DNA of 51,161 bases. Source: Mangrovicoccus ximenensis (GTDB lineage Bacteria; Pseudomonadota; Alphaproteobacteria; Rhodobacterales; Rhodobacteraceae). Under the pieces are notes generated by a model. That model did not search any database, had not been told where the DNA came from, and was given only the letters and a program-made list of their open reading frames with translations. Shown here piece by piece: positions 20,829 through 30,871 of this stretch. Made by a program: the position numbers and the translations under genes. Position 1 is the first letter of the stretch. Every line of letters begins with the position of its first letter. Location of the stretch: assembly GCF_003056725.1 (NCBI RefSeq), contig NZ_QBKZ01000024.1, positions 73,487-124,647 on the forward strand. Direction: 5' to 3'.

Positions 20829-21407
20829 TCAGGCGTCCGAGTTCTCGGCGACGGCGTCGCTGTCGGAACTGCGGGGCTCGCGCGGCGGGCGTCCGATCAC
20901 GTCGCGCAATTCGTCGAGTTCGATGAAGTTGTCGGCCTGGCGTCGCAGGTCGTCGGAGATCATCGGCGGCTGCGACCGGATCGTCGAAACCACCGACACG
21001 CGCTTCCCCTTGCGCTGCAGGGCCTCGATCAGCGGCTTGAAATCGCCGTCTCCGGAAAACAGGACCACGTGGTCGACATGCGGCGCAAGTTCCAGGGCAT
21101 CGACGGTCAGCTCGATGTCCATGTTGCCCTTGACCTTGCGGCGCCCCTGGCTGTCGATGTATTCCTTCGCCGCCTTGGTGACCATGGTGAAGCCGTTGTA
21201 ATGCAGCCAGTCAACCAGCGGACGGATCGGCGAATACTCGTCGTTTTCCAGGAGGGCGGTGTAGTAGAATGCGCGCAGCAGCTTGCCGCGCCGCATGAAT
21301 TCCTGTCGCAGGAGTTTGTAGTCGATGTCGAACCCGAGCGCCTTGGCCGCCGCGTACAGGTTCGACCCGTCTATGAACAGCGCGAGCCGTTCGTCTCTGT
21401 AAAACAT
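20829..21407 (-). CDS. LabA-like NYN domain protein (putative ribonuclease)
   Basis: A 192-residue protein of the LabA/DUF88 group, a PIN-like NYN nuclease fold. Acidic active-site segments are [13 protein letters not shown] (Asp13), [12 protein letters not shown] and [17 protein letters not shown]. The C-terminal 20 residues are charged and Ser/Asp rich. In related bacteria these proteins are presumed RNA-processing enzymes; the substrate is not known. The start is preceded by AAGGGACTT. It is divergent from rpoZ across about 370 bp. Confidence 0.88.
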   Translation of the reverse strand: MFYRDERLALFIDGSNLYAAAKALGFDIDYKLLRQEFMRRGKLLRAFYYTALLENDEYSPIRPLVDWLHYNGFTMVTKAAKEYIDSQGRRKVKGNMDIELTVDALELAPHVDHVVLFSGDGDFKPLIEALQRKGKRVSVVSTIRSQPPMISDDLRRQADNFIELDELRDVIGRPPREPRSSDSDAVAENSDA

Positions 21408-21714
21408 TTAAGTCCCTTCCCAAATGTGTCGCCCGAGCTATTGCTGGTAGCCTCGGGCCAACGGAGCAAACTTAATCAAAAGAAAGCTTGCCGCAACCGG
21501 AATTGACATTCCAGCGCGCCTGCTCAGGGACGTACTAATTTACCCCGCTCCCAAAATCATAGTCCAGCGGCGGGATTCTGCCCAGCGGGAAATTGCTGGC
21601 ACCCCCATAAGTTGCAGCGGGAATTTAAGAATTGATGAAGCTGCCCGGTTCAGGCGCACTGTGCTTGCCGCGCCTCTGCCGGCCAGGTAAAATTTCGGTC
21701 ATGCGATGCCCGTC
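21408..21714. other. Long, relatively A+T-rich intergenic region between labA-like gene and rpoZ
   Basis: More A+T-rich than the rest of the window. It contains a small hairpin (CCAGC 21582-21586 / GCTGG 21595-21599) and TTGACA at 21503-21508 with no good -10 partner. It could hold a small RNA or the promoter of the reverse gene, but no coding sequence is seen. Confidence 0.45.
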
Positions 21715-21743
21715 TTGCGATCCTGCGGGATCATCTCTATAAG
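21715..21743 (+). promoter_or_regulatory. Sigma70-type promoter of rpoZ
   Basis: TTGCGA (21715-21720), a 17-base spacer and TATAAG (21738-21743) make one of the best housekeeping-type promoters in the window, 36 bases before the rpoZ ATG. It would drive rpoZ, rsh and probably DUF2062-pdxJ. Confidence 0.65.
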
Positions 21744-21779
21744 CCACGCTTCCCTAACCGAGGATCGAGGACGAATCAC

Positions 21780-22133
21780 ATGGCTCGAGTCACTGTAGAA
21801 GACTGCGTCGACAAGGTGCCGAACCGGTTCGAACTGGTGATGCTTGCCGCCCACCGGGCGCGGGAGCTCAGCAGCGGCAGCCCGCTGACGGTCGATCGTG
21901 ACAACGACAAGAACCCCGTCGTGTCGCTGCGCGAGATCGCCGAGGAGACCCAGAGCGCCGAGGAGCTCCGCGAGCGGATGATCGCCAGCCACCAGACCCA
22001 GATCGAGGTGGACGAGCCCGAGGACGATGCGATGTCGCTGCTGATGGGCGTCGAGAACGACAAGCCCGACGACGACGACATGACCGACGAGAAACTTCTC
22101 CGCGCATTGATGGAAGCCCAGTCTGAGCGATAA
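21780..22133 (+). CDS. rpoZ: RNA polymerase omega subunit
   Basis: A 117-residue omega subunit, which chaperones beta' and forms part of the ppGpp site. The conserved start [20 protein letters not shown], then [12 protein letters not shown] and ALREIAE-type [11 protein letters not shown], are clear. The C-terminal half is acidic ([22 protein letters not shown]), as in other alphaproteobacteria. The spacer before the ATG carries GAGGATCGAGGA. It is followed by the stringent-response gene, a conserved functional pairing. Confidence 0.95.
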   Translation: MARVTVEDCVDKVPNRFELVMLAAHRARELSSGSPLTVDRDNDKNPVVSLREIAEETQSAEELRERMIASHQTQIEVDEPEDDAMSLLMGVENDKPDDDDMTDEKLLRALMEAQSER

Positions 22134-22176
22134 TACGGTCAACACGGCCCCGGCGCGGCACGAGCCGCTTCTGCCG

Positions 22177-24303
22177 GTGGACGATCTGGTCGCGCGGGTT
22201 CTGACCTACAATCCGCGCGCCGACATCGCGCATCTGCGCGCTGCCTATGATTACGCGCTGGCCTCGCATGAAGGGCAGTTCCGCCGCTCCGGCGAGCCCT
22301 ATATCGTGCATCCCGTGGCGGTCTCCGCGCTGCTCGCCGAGCAGAAGCTGGACGATGCCACGCTGATCACGGCGCTGCTGCACGACACGGTCGAGGACAC
22401 CACCGCGACCCGCGACGACATCGTCCGGCTGTTCGGAGCCGAGATCGCCGATCTGGTCGATGGCGTCACCAAGCTCACCAATTTCCAGCTGAACTCGAAC
22501 GAGACCAAGCAGGCGGAGAATTTCCGCAAGCTCTTCGTCGCCATGTCGAAGGACATGCGCGTCATTCTGGTCAAGCTCTTCGACCGGCTCCACAACATGC
22601 GGACGATCAAGTCGCTGCCGCAGGAGAAGCAGGTCAAGAAGGCGCGCGAGACCATGGACATCTATGCGCCGCTCGCGGGCCGCATGGGCATGCAGTGGAT
22701 GCGCGACGAGCTGGAGGACCTGTCTTTCCAGGTGCTGAACCCGGATGCCCGCCGCTCGGTGCTGCGCCGCATGGCGCGGCTGCGCGGCGTCGCCGAGGAC
22801 GAGGTCGAGAAGATCCGCTACGACATCGCCCATGAAATGACGGGCGAGGGGATCCTGGCGACGGTCTATGGCCGCGCCAAGCGTCCCTATTCGATCTGGC
22901 GCAAGATGGGGCAGCGCGACAGCGACGAGTCCTTCAACCGCCTCTCCGACATTTTCGGCTTCCGCGTCATCACCGAGACGCGGATGGACTGCTACCACGC
23001 GCTCGGCGCGATCCACCGCCGCTGGCGCGCGGTGCCGGGGCGGTTCAAGGACTACATCTCCGAGCCCAAGGTGAACGGCTACCGCAGCCTGCACACCACC
23101 GTGCTCGGCCGCGACGGCAAGCGCGTCGAGGTGCAGATCCGCACCCGCGAGATGCACGAAGTCGCCGAGAAGGGCGTCGCCGCGCATTGGTCCTACAAGG
23201 ACGGCGAGCCGATGGAGAACCCGTATTCGGTCGACCCGGCCGCCTGGGTGGGCGGGCTCTCCGAGTATTTCGAGGCCGGCACCGACGTCGCCGAGTTCTT
23301 CGAGACCGTGAAGCTGGAAATGTATGCCGACAAGGTGTTCTGCTTCACGCCGAAGGGCGAGGTGATCAAGCTGCCGAAGGGCGCGACGCCGCTGGACTTC
23401 GCCTTCGCCATCCATACCCGCATCGGCCTGGCCTGCGTAGGCGCGCGGGTCGACGGGTCGCGCGTGCCGCTCTGGACGCGGCTGCGGAACGGCCAGTCGG
23501 TCGAGATCATCACCGCCGAGGGCCAGAGCCCGCAGGCGACTTGGATCGACATCGCCGTCACCGGCAAGGCGAAATCCGCGATCCGCCGCGCGCTCCGCGA
23601 GGCGCAGCGCGACCGCTTCATCAAGCTCGGCCGCGAACTGGTGCGCGGAGCCTTCTCCAACATCGACAAGAAGGCCACCGACAAGACGCTGATGGCCGCG
23701 GCGCGCAATCTCGGGCTCGGCAGCGACCACGAGGAACTGCTGTCGCGGCTCGGCTCGGGCGAGATCACCGCGCGCGACGTGGTCACCGCGGTCTATCCGG
23801 AGCTGGCCGAGGCCGAGGCCGAGGGCGAGCTGGTCGAGATGCGCCGTGCCGTGCTGGGCCTCGAAGTCGGCCAGAGCTGGGAGCGCGGCAGCTGCTGCCA
23901 GCCGGTGCCGGGCGAGCGCATCGTCGGCATCACCCAGCCGGGGACCGGCGTGATGGTCCATGCCATCGACTGCCCGCGGCTTGCCGATTACGAGGACCAG
24001 ATGGACCGCTGGGTCGATCTCCACTGGCAGCCGGGCCGCCATTCGGCCTCTTTCGGCATTCCGCTGGAGATCACCATGTCGAACGATGCCGGGGTGCTCG
24101 GCCGGGTCTGCACGCTGATCGGCGAGCAGAAGGCCAACATCTCCAATGTCGAGTTCTCCGACAGGAAACCGGATTTTTACCGGGCGATGCTTGAAGTGGA
24201 AGTCAGCAACGTGGAACATCTCCACCGCGTCATGACCGCGCTTGAAGCAGACAACAACGTGGCGGAAGTTCGTAGGCACAGGGAATCGGAAGAGCGCCCC
24301 TGA
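22177..24303 (+). CDS. rsh: Bifunctional (p)ppGpp synthetase/hydrolase, RelA/SpoT homologue
   Basis: A 708-residue Rsh protein with all domains: HD hydrolase (ALLHDTVEDTTATRD, His69-Asp70 and Glu73-Asp74 intact), synthetase (DRLHNMRTIKSLP in the linker, then YISEPKVNGYRSLHTTV), TGS (FCFTPKGEVIKLPKGATPLD), zinc-finger-like RIS region (RGSCCQPVPGERIVGI) and C-terminal ACT (VLGRVCTLIGEQKANISNVE). Both activities are expected. The GTG at 22177 is taken as start (VDDLVARVLTYNPRADI), 43 bases after rpoZ; no ATG lies upstream in frame. Confidence 0.95.
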   Translation: MDDLVARVLTYNPRADIAHLRAAYDYALASHEGQFRRSGEPYIVHPVAVSALLAEQKLDDATLITALLHDTVEDTTATRDDIVRLFGAEIADLVDGVTKLTNFQLNSNETKQAENFRKLFVAMSKDMRVILVKLFDRLHNMRTIKSLPQEKQVKKARETMDIYAPLAGRMGMQWMRDELEDLSFQVLNPDARRSVLRRMARLRGVAEDEVEKIRYDIAHEMTGEGILATVYGRAKRPYSIWRKMGQRDSDESFNRLSDIFGFRVITETRMDCYHALGAIHRRWRAVPGRFKDYISEPKVNGYRSLHTTVLGRDGKRVEVQIRTREMHEVAEKGVAAHWSYKDGEPMENPYSVDPAAWVGGLSEYFEAGTDVAEFFETVKLEMYADKVFCFTPKGEVIKLPKGATPLDFAFAIHTRIGLACVGARVDGSRVPLWTRLRNGQSVEIITAEGQSPQATWIDIAVTGKAKSAIRRALREAQRDRFIKLGRELVRGAFSNIDKKATDKTLMAAARNLGLGSDHEELLSRLGSGEITARDVVTAVYPELAEAEAEGELVEMRRAVLGLEVGQSWERGSCCQPVPGERIVGITQPGTGVMVHAIDCPRLADYEDQMDRWVDLHWQPGRHSASFGIPLEITMSNDAGVLGRVCTLIGEQKANISNVEFSDRKPDFYRAMLEVEVSNVEHLHRVMTALEADNNVAEVRRHRESEERP

Positions 24304-24397
24304 ACCCGGCCGGGCGGGTTCAGGAACGCTGTCATGTCAGGCGATCGCGGCTGTGGGTGATCCGTCTGCGGGACGGACGAGGCTTGGGGTAAATCAG

Positions 24398-25033
24398 GTG
24401 TTCAAGCGCCGGGACAAACGCGGAACGGTTCGCATCGTTCTCGAGGCGATCTATCCGCCGGGCGGCTGGGGCCGCGCGTTCAACTACATGTACTACCGGC
24501 TGAAGCGCCTGCCCGATCCGCCGCACCGCATCGCGCGCGGCATCGCGGCGGGCATCTTCACCAGCTTTTCCCCGCTCTTCGGACTGCATTTCTTCCTGGC
24601 CGGGTTCTTCGCCTGGCTGCTGCGCGGCAATGTCGGCGCGGCGATCATCTCCACCTTCGTCGGCAACCCGATCACCTTTCCCTTCATCGCCGCCTCCAGC
24701 ATGTTCACCGGCAACCTGCTGCTCGGGCGCGAGACCACGTTCCATTTCCATGCGCTGATGCTGGCCTTCAAGCGGGCCAGCGGCGAGGTTTGGTGGAACA
24801 TGATGTCGATCTTCAACGGCACCGAGTCGCATTGGGAGAACCTCGTCGAGTTCAACCACGAAATCTTCCTGCCCTACCTGCTGGGCGGGGCGATCAACGG
24901 GCTGATCATCTCCTCGGCGGCCTATGCGCTGGCCCATCCGCTGATCGACGCCTATCAGCGCCGCCGCTCCCGGCTCCTGCAGCAGAAGCTGCAGGCGCGG
25001 CTGAAAATCCGCTCGGGCGCGATGGTGAAGTAA
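24398..25033 (+). CDS. DUF2062 membrane protein
   Basis: A 211-residue inner membrane protein of the DUF2062 family, found between rsh and pdxJ in many Rhodobacterales. The conserved core [20 protein letters not shown], then [19 protein letters not shown], is present; the C-terminus is basic. The GTG start at 24398 ([12 protein letters not shown]) is chosen because the longer frame upstream reads as noise. The function is unknown, possibly envelope-related. Confidence 0.85.
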   Translation: MFKRRDKRGTVRIVLEAIYPPGGWGRAFNYMYYRLKRLPDPPHRIARGIAAGIFTSFSPLFGLHFFLAGFFAWLLRGNVGAAIISTFVGNPITFPFIAASSMFTGNLLLGRETTFHFHALMLAFKRASGEVWWNMMSIFNGTESHWENLVEFNHEIFLPYLLGGAINGLIISSAAYALAHPLIDAYQRRRSRLLQQKLQARLKIRSGAMVK

Positions 25034-25131
25034 CACCTGCGCGTCTCCGGCGCGGTCCGCAGGCCTTGGCGCTTGCCTCTCCCCCATGTCCCGCGCTACC
25101 CGCAGGACGGCACAATCAAGGGGAATCCGTC

Positions 25132-25322
25132 ATGGCCACAGAGCGACTGCGCCTCGGGGTGAACATCGATCACGTGGCCACGGTGCGCAACGCCCGCGGC
25201 GGGGCGGTGCCGGATCCGGTGCGCGCGGCCAAGCTTGCCGAAGCGGCGGGGGCGGACGGGATCACCGCGCATCTGCGCGAGGACCGCCGCCATATCCGCG
25301 ACGAGGACATCGCGCGGCTCGG
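25132..25322 (+). pseudogene. pdxJ: Pyridoxine 5'-phosphate synthase, N-terminal fragment
   Basis: The ATG is preceded by AAGGGGAATCC. The protein reads [60 protein letters not shown], the exact start of PdxJ, whose His in [12 protein letters not shown] and Glu/Arg in HLREDRRHI are active-site residues. After about 64 residues (of roughly 245) it joins reverse-strand sequence. acpS, lepB and rnc, which usually follow, are absent. Without a second copy, de novo vitamin B6 synthesis would be lost. Confidence 0.85.
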
Positions 25323-25694
25323 TCCCTTCAGCGCCACCCGGGCCAGCCGGTGCGCCATCATCTGCGCCAGGGCCGGTTCCAGTCCCGCGAGCCCCATTGC
25401 CGAACGGGCGTCGATCAGCGCGCCCGAGACGGCCGAGGGGTCGCCCGAATTCAGCGCCAGATCAAGCGCCTGCACCGCGCGCACCCGGTCCCAGACCGCC
25501 CCGGACACCGTCGCACGGCGCTCGGTGTAGAGTCCCAGCATCCGGTTGCCGCCGACCGATCCCGCCCGGGCCAGCCGTTCGGCGGCTTCGAGCTGGGCCT
25601 TCCAGCCCGAGACGAAGCGCAGATCCGGCCAGGCAAAGGCCAGCGGCAGGTCGCGGGTCGGCAGCGGCTCGCCGATCGCCTCGTAGAGCCGGAA
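25323..25694 (-). pseudogene. Conserved hypothetical protein, internal fragment
   Basis: The reverse strand reads FRLYEAIGEPLPTRDLPLAF, then [48 protein letters not shown] and [18 protein letters not shown]. It looks like real protein, similar in style to secreted or periplasmic Rhodobacterales proteins that I cannot name further. Both ends are cut: one side fuses in frame to an aminoglycoside-phosphotransferase-like start, the other meets pdxJ head-on. Confidence 0.5.
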
Positions 25695-25814
25695 GAACGC
25701 CCGGTCGCCGGTCAGGAAAACCGCCGAGATATGGGTGTCGATCCGCTCCGCGGGGCCGGCCCCGTCGCCGCCCTCGAGAAAGGCCATGGTCTTGCTCTGG
25801 TCCTGCACCAGCAT
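25695..25814 (-). pseudogene. Aminoglycoside phosphotransferase/AAA-type protein, N-terminal fragment
   Basis: Starts MLVQDQSKTMAFLEGG and continues AERIDTHISAVFLTGDRAF, the characteristic opening of the bifunctional APH/ATP-binding family (usual form ETHISWVFLAGDRAFKLKK). Only about 40 residues remain. They run in frame into the neighbouring hypothetical fragment, giving a chimeric open frame of about 165 residues with a genuine start codon. Its product, if made, would be artificial. Confidence 0.55.
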
Positions 25815-25891
25815 GGCGCCCTCCGCAGTTGCTGCCTGACGGCAGCCTAACCCGGACAGCGCGGCAGGGGGATGACGCGGATCAAGCCGGC

Positions 25892-26314
25892 TCAGAACAG
25901 GCGGGGCGGTGCGTCGGCCGGTCGGCGCACGCTTTCCACGCCCATCCTCATGCCGCGGCCGATCCGCGAGGCCATGCCGTGGATCGCGTCGGCCTGCTCC
26001 GGCGCCAGCACGGCATCGGCGGTGGCGCGGAAATGGCCGAGCCAGATCGCGAAATGTTCGGGCAGCACATCCGGATTGCCGATATGCGCCATCTGCGGAT
26101 TGCCGGAATAGGCGCCGACCTGGATCCCCAGCGCGTTGCGCCAGAACCCGGCGATCTTCGCCTCGTGGCGGCGCCAGACTTCGCCGTCTCTGCCGATCTT
26201 GCGGCGGAAGACCGGGCCCAGAACCTCGTCGGCCCGCACCCGGGCATAGAAGGCGGCGACCAAGCGGTCGATATCCTCGGAGGTCAGGGCGGCAGGCTGG
26301 GACGTCACGGTCAT
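25892..26314 (-). CDS. Group III truncated haemoglobin
   Basis: A 140-residue globin of the TrHb-P group. Visible are DIDRLVAAFYARVRADEVLG, PVFRRKIGRDGEVWRRHEAK, FWRNALGIQVGAYSGNPQM and the F-helix region PEHFAIWLGHFRATADAVLA with the proximal His. Such globins bind O2 or NO in the cytosol; a physiological role is not assigned. The start MTVTSQPAALTSEDID at 26314 is taken. It lies 87 bp beyond the end of the pca operon on the same strand. Confidence 0.87.
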   Translation of the reverse strand: MTVTSQPAALTSEDIDRLVAAFYARVRADEVLGPVFRRKIGRDGEVWRRHEAKIAGFWRNALGIQVGAYSGNPQMAHIGNPDVLPEHFAIWLGHFRATADAVLAPEQADAIHGMASRIGRGMRMGVESVRRPADAPPRLF

Positions 26315-26401
26315 GGGCACTCTCCTGAAAGCTTCCGCTGCATTGCGGCAGCGGAAGTGATCAAGCACATAGCCTGCCAGGCCGGCCCGGGTCCACCGGT
26401 C

Positions 26402-27463
26402 TCAGCCGCGCGCGCCCAGATCGGCAATCGCCGCGCAGAGCCCCTGGGCCAGCGACAGGCCGCGGCCGGTGGCCATGACCATCTGCGGCAGCACCATCCA
26501 TTCCAGCGACCAGGCGGCGCCGGAGCGTTCCTGTTCATGGACCAGCGCCTGGTGCATGGCCGAAACCTGCACCGCGTTGAACCGCGCCAGCGTCACCAGC
26601 AGTTCGGCGGAGACCGGGTTCTGCTTGTGCGGCATCGCCGAGGAGCCGCCGCCGCCCGCGAGCCGGATCTCGTCGATTCCCTGCAGCGCCATGATCGCCG
26701 CGTCCTGGCCCATCTTGCCGAGCGTGCCCGACACGAGCGACAGCCAGGAGGCGTATTCGCCGATCCCGTCGCGCATCGCCTGCCAGGATTTCGCAGTAGG
26801 CGCGAGGTCCAGCTCCGCCGCGAGACGGTCCGAGATCTCTCCGGCCTTGCCGCCCGAAGCCGCCCGGTCGCCCGCCGCCCCGCCAAATTGCAGGCATTCC
26901 AGCCGCGGCCGCAGCTCGGCCAGACGATCGAGATGGCTGTCGAGCGGCAGCGCCCAGGCCAGCACCCGGTCCTTCACGGTGATCGGCAGCGCCGCCTGCA
27001 TCCGGGTCCGGCCCATCAGCGGCCGGTCGCCGTAGCGGTCGAGCAGCCCGTCGAGATCGGCCCGGAGCCCGCCCAGCTTTTCCGCCAGCAGGTCATTCGC
27101 GGATTTCAGCGACAGGATCGTCGCGGTATCCATCACGTCCTGCGAAGTCAGCCCCTTGTGCAGCGCGGCCTGTGCCTCGGCATCGACCGCCTGCTTCAGC
27201 TCGCGCACCAGCGCGGCGACGACCACGCCGTCCTGCGCCATGCCCGAGCGCAGCGCCGACATCGCCGGCTCGGCCGCGAGAATCTGGTCGGACGCCCGGG
27301 CCGCCAGAGCCGGCTCGACGCTGCCCACCGCGCCCAGCACGCGGGCATAGGCGGCCTCCATCTCCAGCATGTGGCGGAGCGTGGCCTCGGGGCCGAGCAG
27401 CGCGGAGAGGTCCGGCTCGGCGAAGAGACCGCCGAGCCAGGGGTGATCGAAGACCGAAATCAT
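26402..27463 (-). CDS. pcaB: 3-carboxy-cis,cis-muconate cycloisomerase
   Basis: A 353-residue member of the fumarase/aspartase superfamily; it lactonises 3-carboxymuconate in the protocatechuate branch of the beta-ketoadipate pathway. The family signature GGGGSSAMPHKQNPVSAELL is intact, with TSQDVMDTATILSLKSANDL and LMGRTRMQAALPITVKDRV. It is at the short end of the PcaB size range (about 350-450), lacking the extended C-terminal tail. The start MISVFDHPWLGGLF overlaps the end of the BKACE gene by 4 bases. Last gene of the operon. Confidence 0.93.
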   Translation of the reverse strand: MISVFDHPWLGGLFAEPDLSALLGPEATLRHMLEMEAAYARVLGAVGSVEPALAARASDQILAAEPAMSALRSGMAQDGVVVAALVRELKQAVDAEAQAALHKGLTSQDVMDTATILSLKSANDLLAEKLGGLRADLDGLLDRYGDRPLMGRTRMQAALPITVKDRVLAWALPLDSHLDRLAELRPRLECLQFGGAAGDRAASGGKAGEISDRLAAELDLAPTAKSWQAMRDGIGEYASWLSLVSGTLGKMGQDAAIMALQGIDEIRLAGGGGSSAMPHKQNPVSAELLVTLARFNAVQVSAMHQALVHEQERSGAAWSLEWMVLPQMVMATGRGLSLAQGLCAAIADLGARG

Positions 27464-28332
27464 GCCGCGGGCCGCAGGCCGAGGATTTCGCGGGCCTGCG
27501 CCAGCGTCGCCACCGGACGCTCGTACTTCGCGCAGAGATCGGCCGCCCGCTTGATCAGCGCGGCGTTCGACGGCGCGAGCGTGTCCTTGTCGAGACGTAC
27601 GTTGTCCTCGAGCCCGGCCCTTGTATGGCCGCCCGCCGCGATCGCCCATTCATTGACCATGAGCTGGGTCGCGCCGATCCCGGCCGCGCACCAGTTGGCC
27701 CCGGGCGCCCGGCGCTTCATGGTCTCGACATAGATGTCGAAGATCTCCTTGTCGGCCGGCATGGCGTTCTTCACGCCCATGACGAACTGGACATAGAGCT
27801 TGCCATAGAGCTTGCCGGTCTCCTGCATCTTGATGGCCTGCAGGATGTGGCTGAGGTCGAAGGCCTCGATCTCGGGCTGGATTTCGTAGGTCTTCATCTC
27901 GGAAGCCAGCCAGTCGACCAGATCCGGCGGGTTCTCGTAGACCCGGGTCGGGAAGTTGTTCGACCCCACGGACAGCGAGGCCATGTCGGGACGCAAGGGC
28001 AGCATCCCGCCCCGGGTCTGGCCGGCGCCCGAGCGCCCGCCGGTGGACAGCTGCACGATCACGCCCGGGACGTGCTTTTCCAGTTCTTCCTTCAGCCGCG
28101 CGAATTTCTCGGGATCCGAGGTCGGGGTCTGGTCGTCATTCCTGACATGGGCATGAATGATGGAGGCTCCCGCCTCCACCGCTTCATGGCTCGACTCGAC
28201 CTGCTCCGAGATGGAGATCGGCACCGCCGGGTTGTTCGCCTTGGTCGGCAGCGACCCGGTGATGGCACAGCACAGGATGCAGGGCTTGCCCGCGACCTGC
28301 TCCGGTTCAGACGTCGAAAAAGATGGTTTCAT
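27460..28332 (-). CDS. Beta-keto acid cleavage enzyme (BKACE, DUF849)
   Basis: A 290-residue zinc TIM-barrel enzyme of the family that condenses a beta-keto acid with acetyl-CoA and releases acetoacetate plus the acyl-CoA. Motifs: CAITGSLPTKANNPAVPI, SIIHAHVRN (zinc ligands), LSTGGRSGAG, PEIEAFDLSHI and AAGGHTRAGLEDNVRLD. The start at 28332 overlaps the end of pcaG by 26 bases. Its place inside the pca operon suggests that it acts on 3-oxoadipate, giving succinyl-CoA directly and replacing PcaIJ/PcaF, which are not in this cluster. That substrate is inference. Confidence 0.85.
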   Translation of the reverse strand: MKPSFSTSEPEQVAGKPCILCCAITGSLPTKANNPAVPISISEQVESSHEAVEAGASIIHAHVRNDDQTPTSDPEKFARLKEELEKHVPGVIVQLSTGGRSGAGQTRGGMLPLRPDMASLSVGSNNFPTRVYENPPDLVDWLASEMKTYEIQPEIEAFDLSHILQAIKMQETGKLYGKLYVQFVMGVKNAMPADKEIFDIYVETMKRRAPGANWCAAGIGATQLMVNEWAIAAGGHTRAGLEDNVRLDKDTLAPSNAALIKRAADLCAKYERPVATLAQAREILGLRPAA

Positions 28333-28917
28333 TGTCGCCCTGCAGATGGATGTCGAAGGTATAGGTGTCACCCTCGCGTTTCGCCATCAAGGTCGGGATC
28401 CTTACCTTGTGCTCCACCCGTGCCAGAATCGGGTCCTCGGCATTTGCCTCGGTCTCGTCCTCGAAATAGCAGCGGGTCATCAGCCCGAGGTTGATCCCGC
28501 GCGCCACGATCCAGAGCGTGATGTGCGGCGCCTGCAGGCGGCCGTCCGGGAAGGGGACGCGGCCGGGCTTCACCGTCTCGAACGTGTAGACGCCGGTCTC
28601 GCCGTCGCCGGGCTGGCGTCCCCAGCCGGTGAAGGCCGGATCGGCGGTGCCGCGGGTCTCGGCCGGCGAGTTGAACAGCCCGTCGGCATCGGCCTGCCAG
28701 GCCTCGACCATGACGTCGCGCAGCGGCGTGCCGGAGCCGTCGATGACCCGGCCCTTGAGCGTGATCCGCTCGCCCTTCGCGTCGCCGGTGATCATCTTGG
28801 CGCCCAGATCCTCGGGATAGACGCCCTCGAGGCCGGCAAAGGTCGGAACGCAGCCGATATGGACATACGGGCCAGCCGTCTGGGACGGAGATTCCTTCAG
28901 GAAATCAAGCGGCTGCA

Positions 28918-28918
<1 letters not shown>
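28307..28918 (-). CDS. pcaG: Protocatechuate 3,4-dioxygenase alpha subunit
   Basis: A 203-residue alpha subunit of the intradiol ring-cleaving dioxygenase that converts protocatechuate to 3-carboxy-cis,cis-muconate. It opens LDFLKESPSQTAGPYVHIGC and has ITLKGRVIDGSGTPLRDVMV, EAWQADADGLFNSP, FPDGRLQAPHITLWIVARGI and LMTRCYFED, all standard for PcaG. As usual for alpha subunits it lacks the full set of iron ligands, which sit in PcaH. Start and pcaH stop overlap as TGATG. Confidence 0.95.
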
Positions 28919-30033
<1,115 letters not shown>

Positions 30034-30037
<4 letters not shown>

Positions 30038-30843
30038 TCCAGGCTCTCCTTGATCCTGTCGAGATGCAGGGCGACGAGATGCGCGACCTCGTCGGGGAAC
30101 TCGATCCCCGGCAGGTGCCCTGCCTTGGCAACGGTTTCGGTGGCGGCGCCCGGGATCAGCGCGGCCATCTCGGCGACCAGCGCGGGCGGGGTGGAGCCGT
30201 CTTCGGCGCCGGCAATGCAGAGCGTCGGCACGGTGACGGACTCGGCGGCGAGGGTGAAATCGGTGTCGCGGATCGCGGCGCAGGTCCCGGCATAGCCTTC
30301 GACCGGGGTGCGGATCAGCATGTTGCGGTAGCCCGCGAGCTGCGTCGGGAAGCCCTCGCGGAACCCGGCGGAGAACCAGCGCTCGAGGATCGGGGTGGCC
30401 AGCGCCTCGATGCCCTCGTCCTCGATGGTGCGGATGCGGGTGGCCCACATGTCCGGCGTGCCGATCTTGTGCGCGGTGTTGCTGAGGATCAGCCCGGCAA
30501 CCAGATCCGGCCGCGCGGCGGAGAGCCCGAGCGCGATCTGCCCGCCGACCGACAGGCCCAGCACGACCGTGCGCTCGGCGCCCAGCAGATCGAGCAGCGC
30601 GGCGAGGTCGGCGACATGGTCGGCCATGGCGATGCTGCTGCCGAGGTCGCTGAGCCCGTGGCCGCGCTTGTCGTAGCAGACGAAGCGCACGCCCGGCGCC
30701 TTCGGCGCGAGATGGGCCAGAACCTCGTCCCAGATGCGGAAATCGGTCCCGAGCGAATTGACGAAGACCAGCGTCAGGGCGGCGTCCTTCGGACCCGTCA
30801 CGCGGACGTGGAGCGTGATGTCATTGGCGGTGATGAACGGCAT
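30034..30843 (-). CDS. pcaD: 3-oxoadipate enol-lactonase
   Basis: A 269-residue alpha/beta hydrolase that opens 3-oxoadipate enol-lactone. The nucleophile elbow VVLGLSVGGQIALGLSAARP, the acid region LCIAGAEDGSTPPALV and the C-terminal AKAGHLPGIEFPDEV give the Ser-Asp-His triad; HVRVTGPKDAALTLVFVNSL is the usual N-terminus. First gene of the pca operon, 82 bp from the divergent pcaQ with a palindromic operator between. Confidence 0.95.
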
Positions 30844-30871
30844 TGGAATCTCCCTGCACTAGGTCTGGCAT

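Noticed and set aside
21503..21534. TTGACA at 21503 as a promoter for rpoZ
   Set aside because: No -10 at an acceptable distance; the nearest TATAAT-like element is far outside the 15-19 base range. The TTGCGA/TATAAG pair downstream is much better.
21868..24279. Reverse frame of about 800 codons opposite rsh
   Set aside because: Antisense shadow of a fully conserved stringent-response gene.
25235..27733. Forward frame of more than 800 codons across pcaB and the globin
   Set aside because: Noise composition and opposite to recognised genes.
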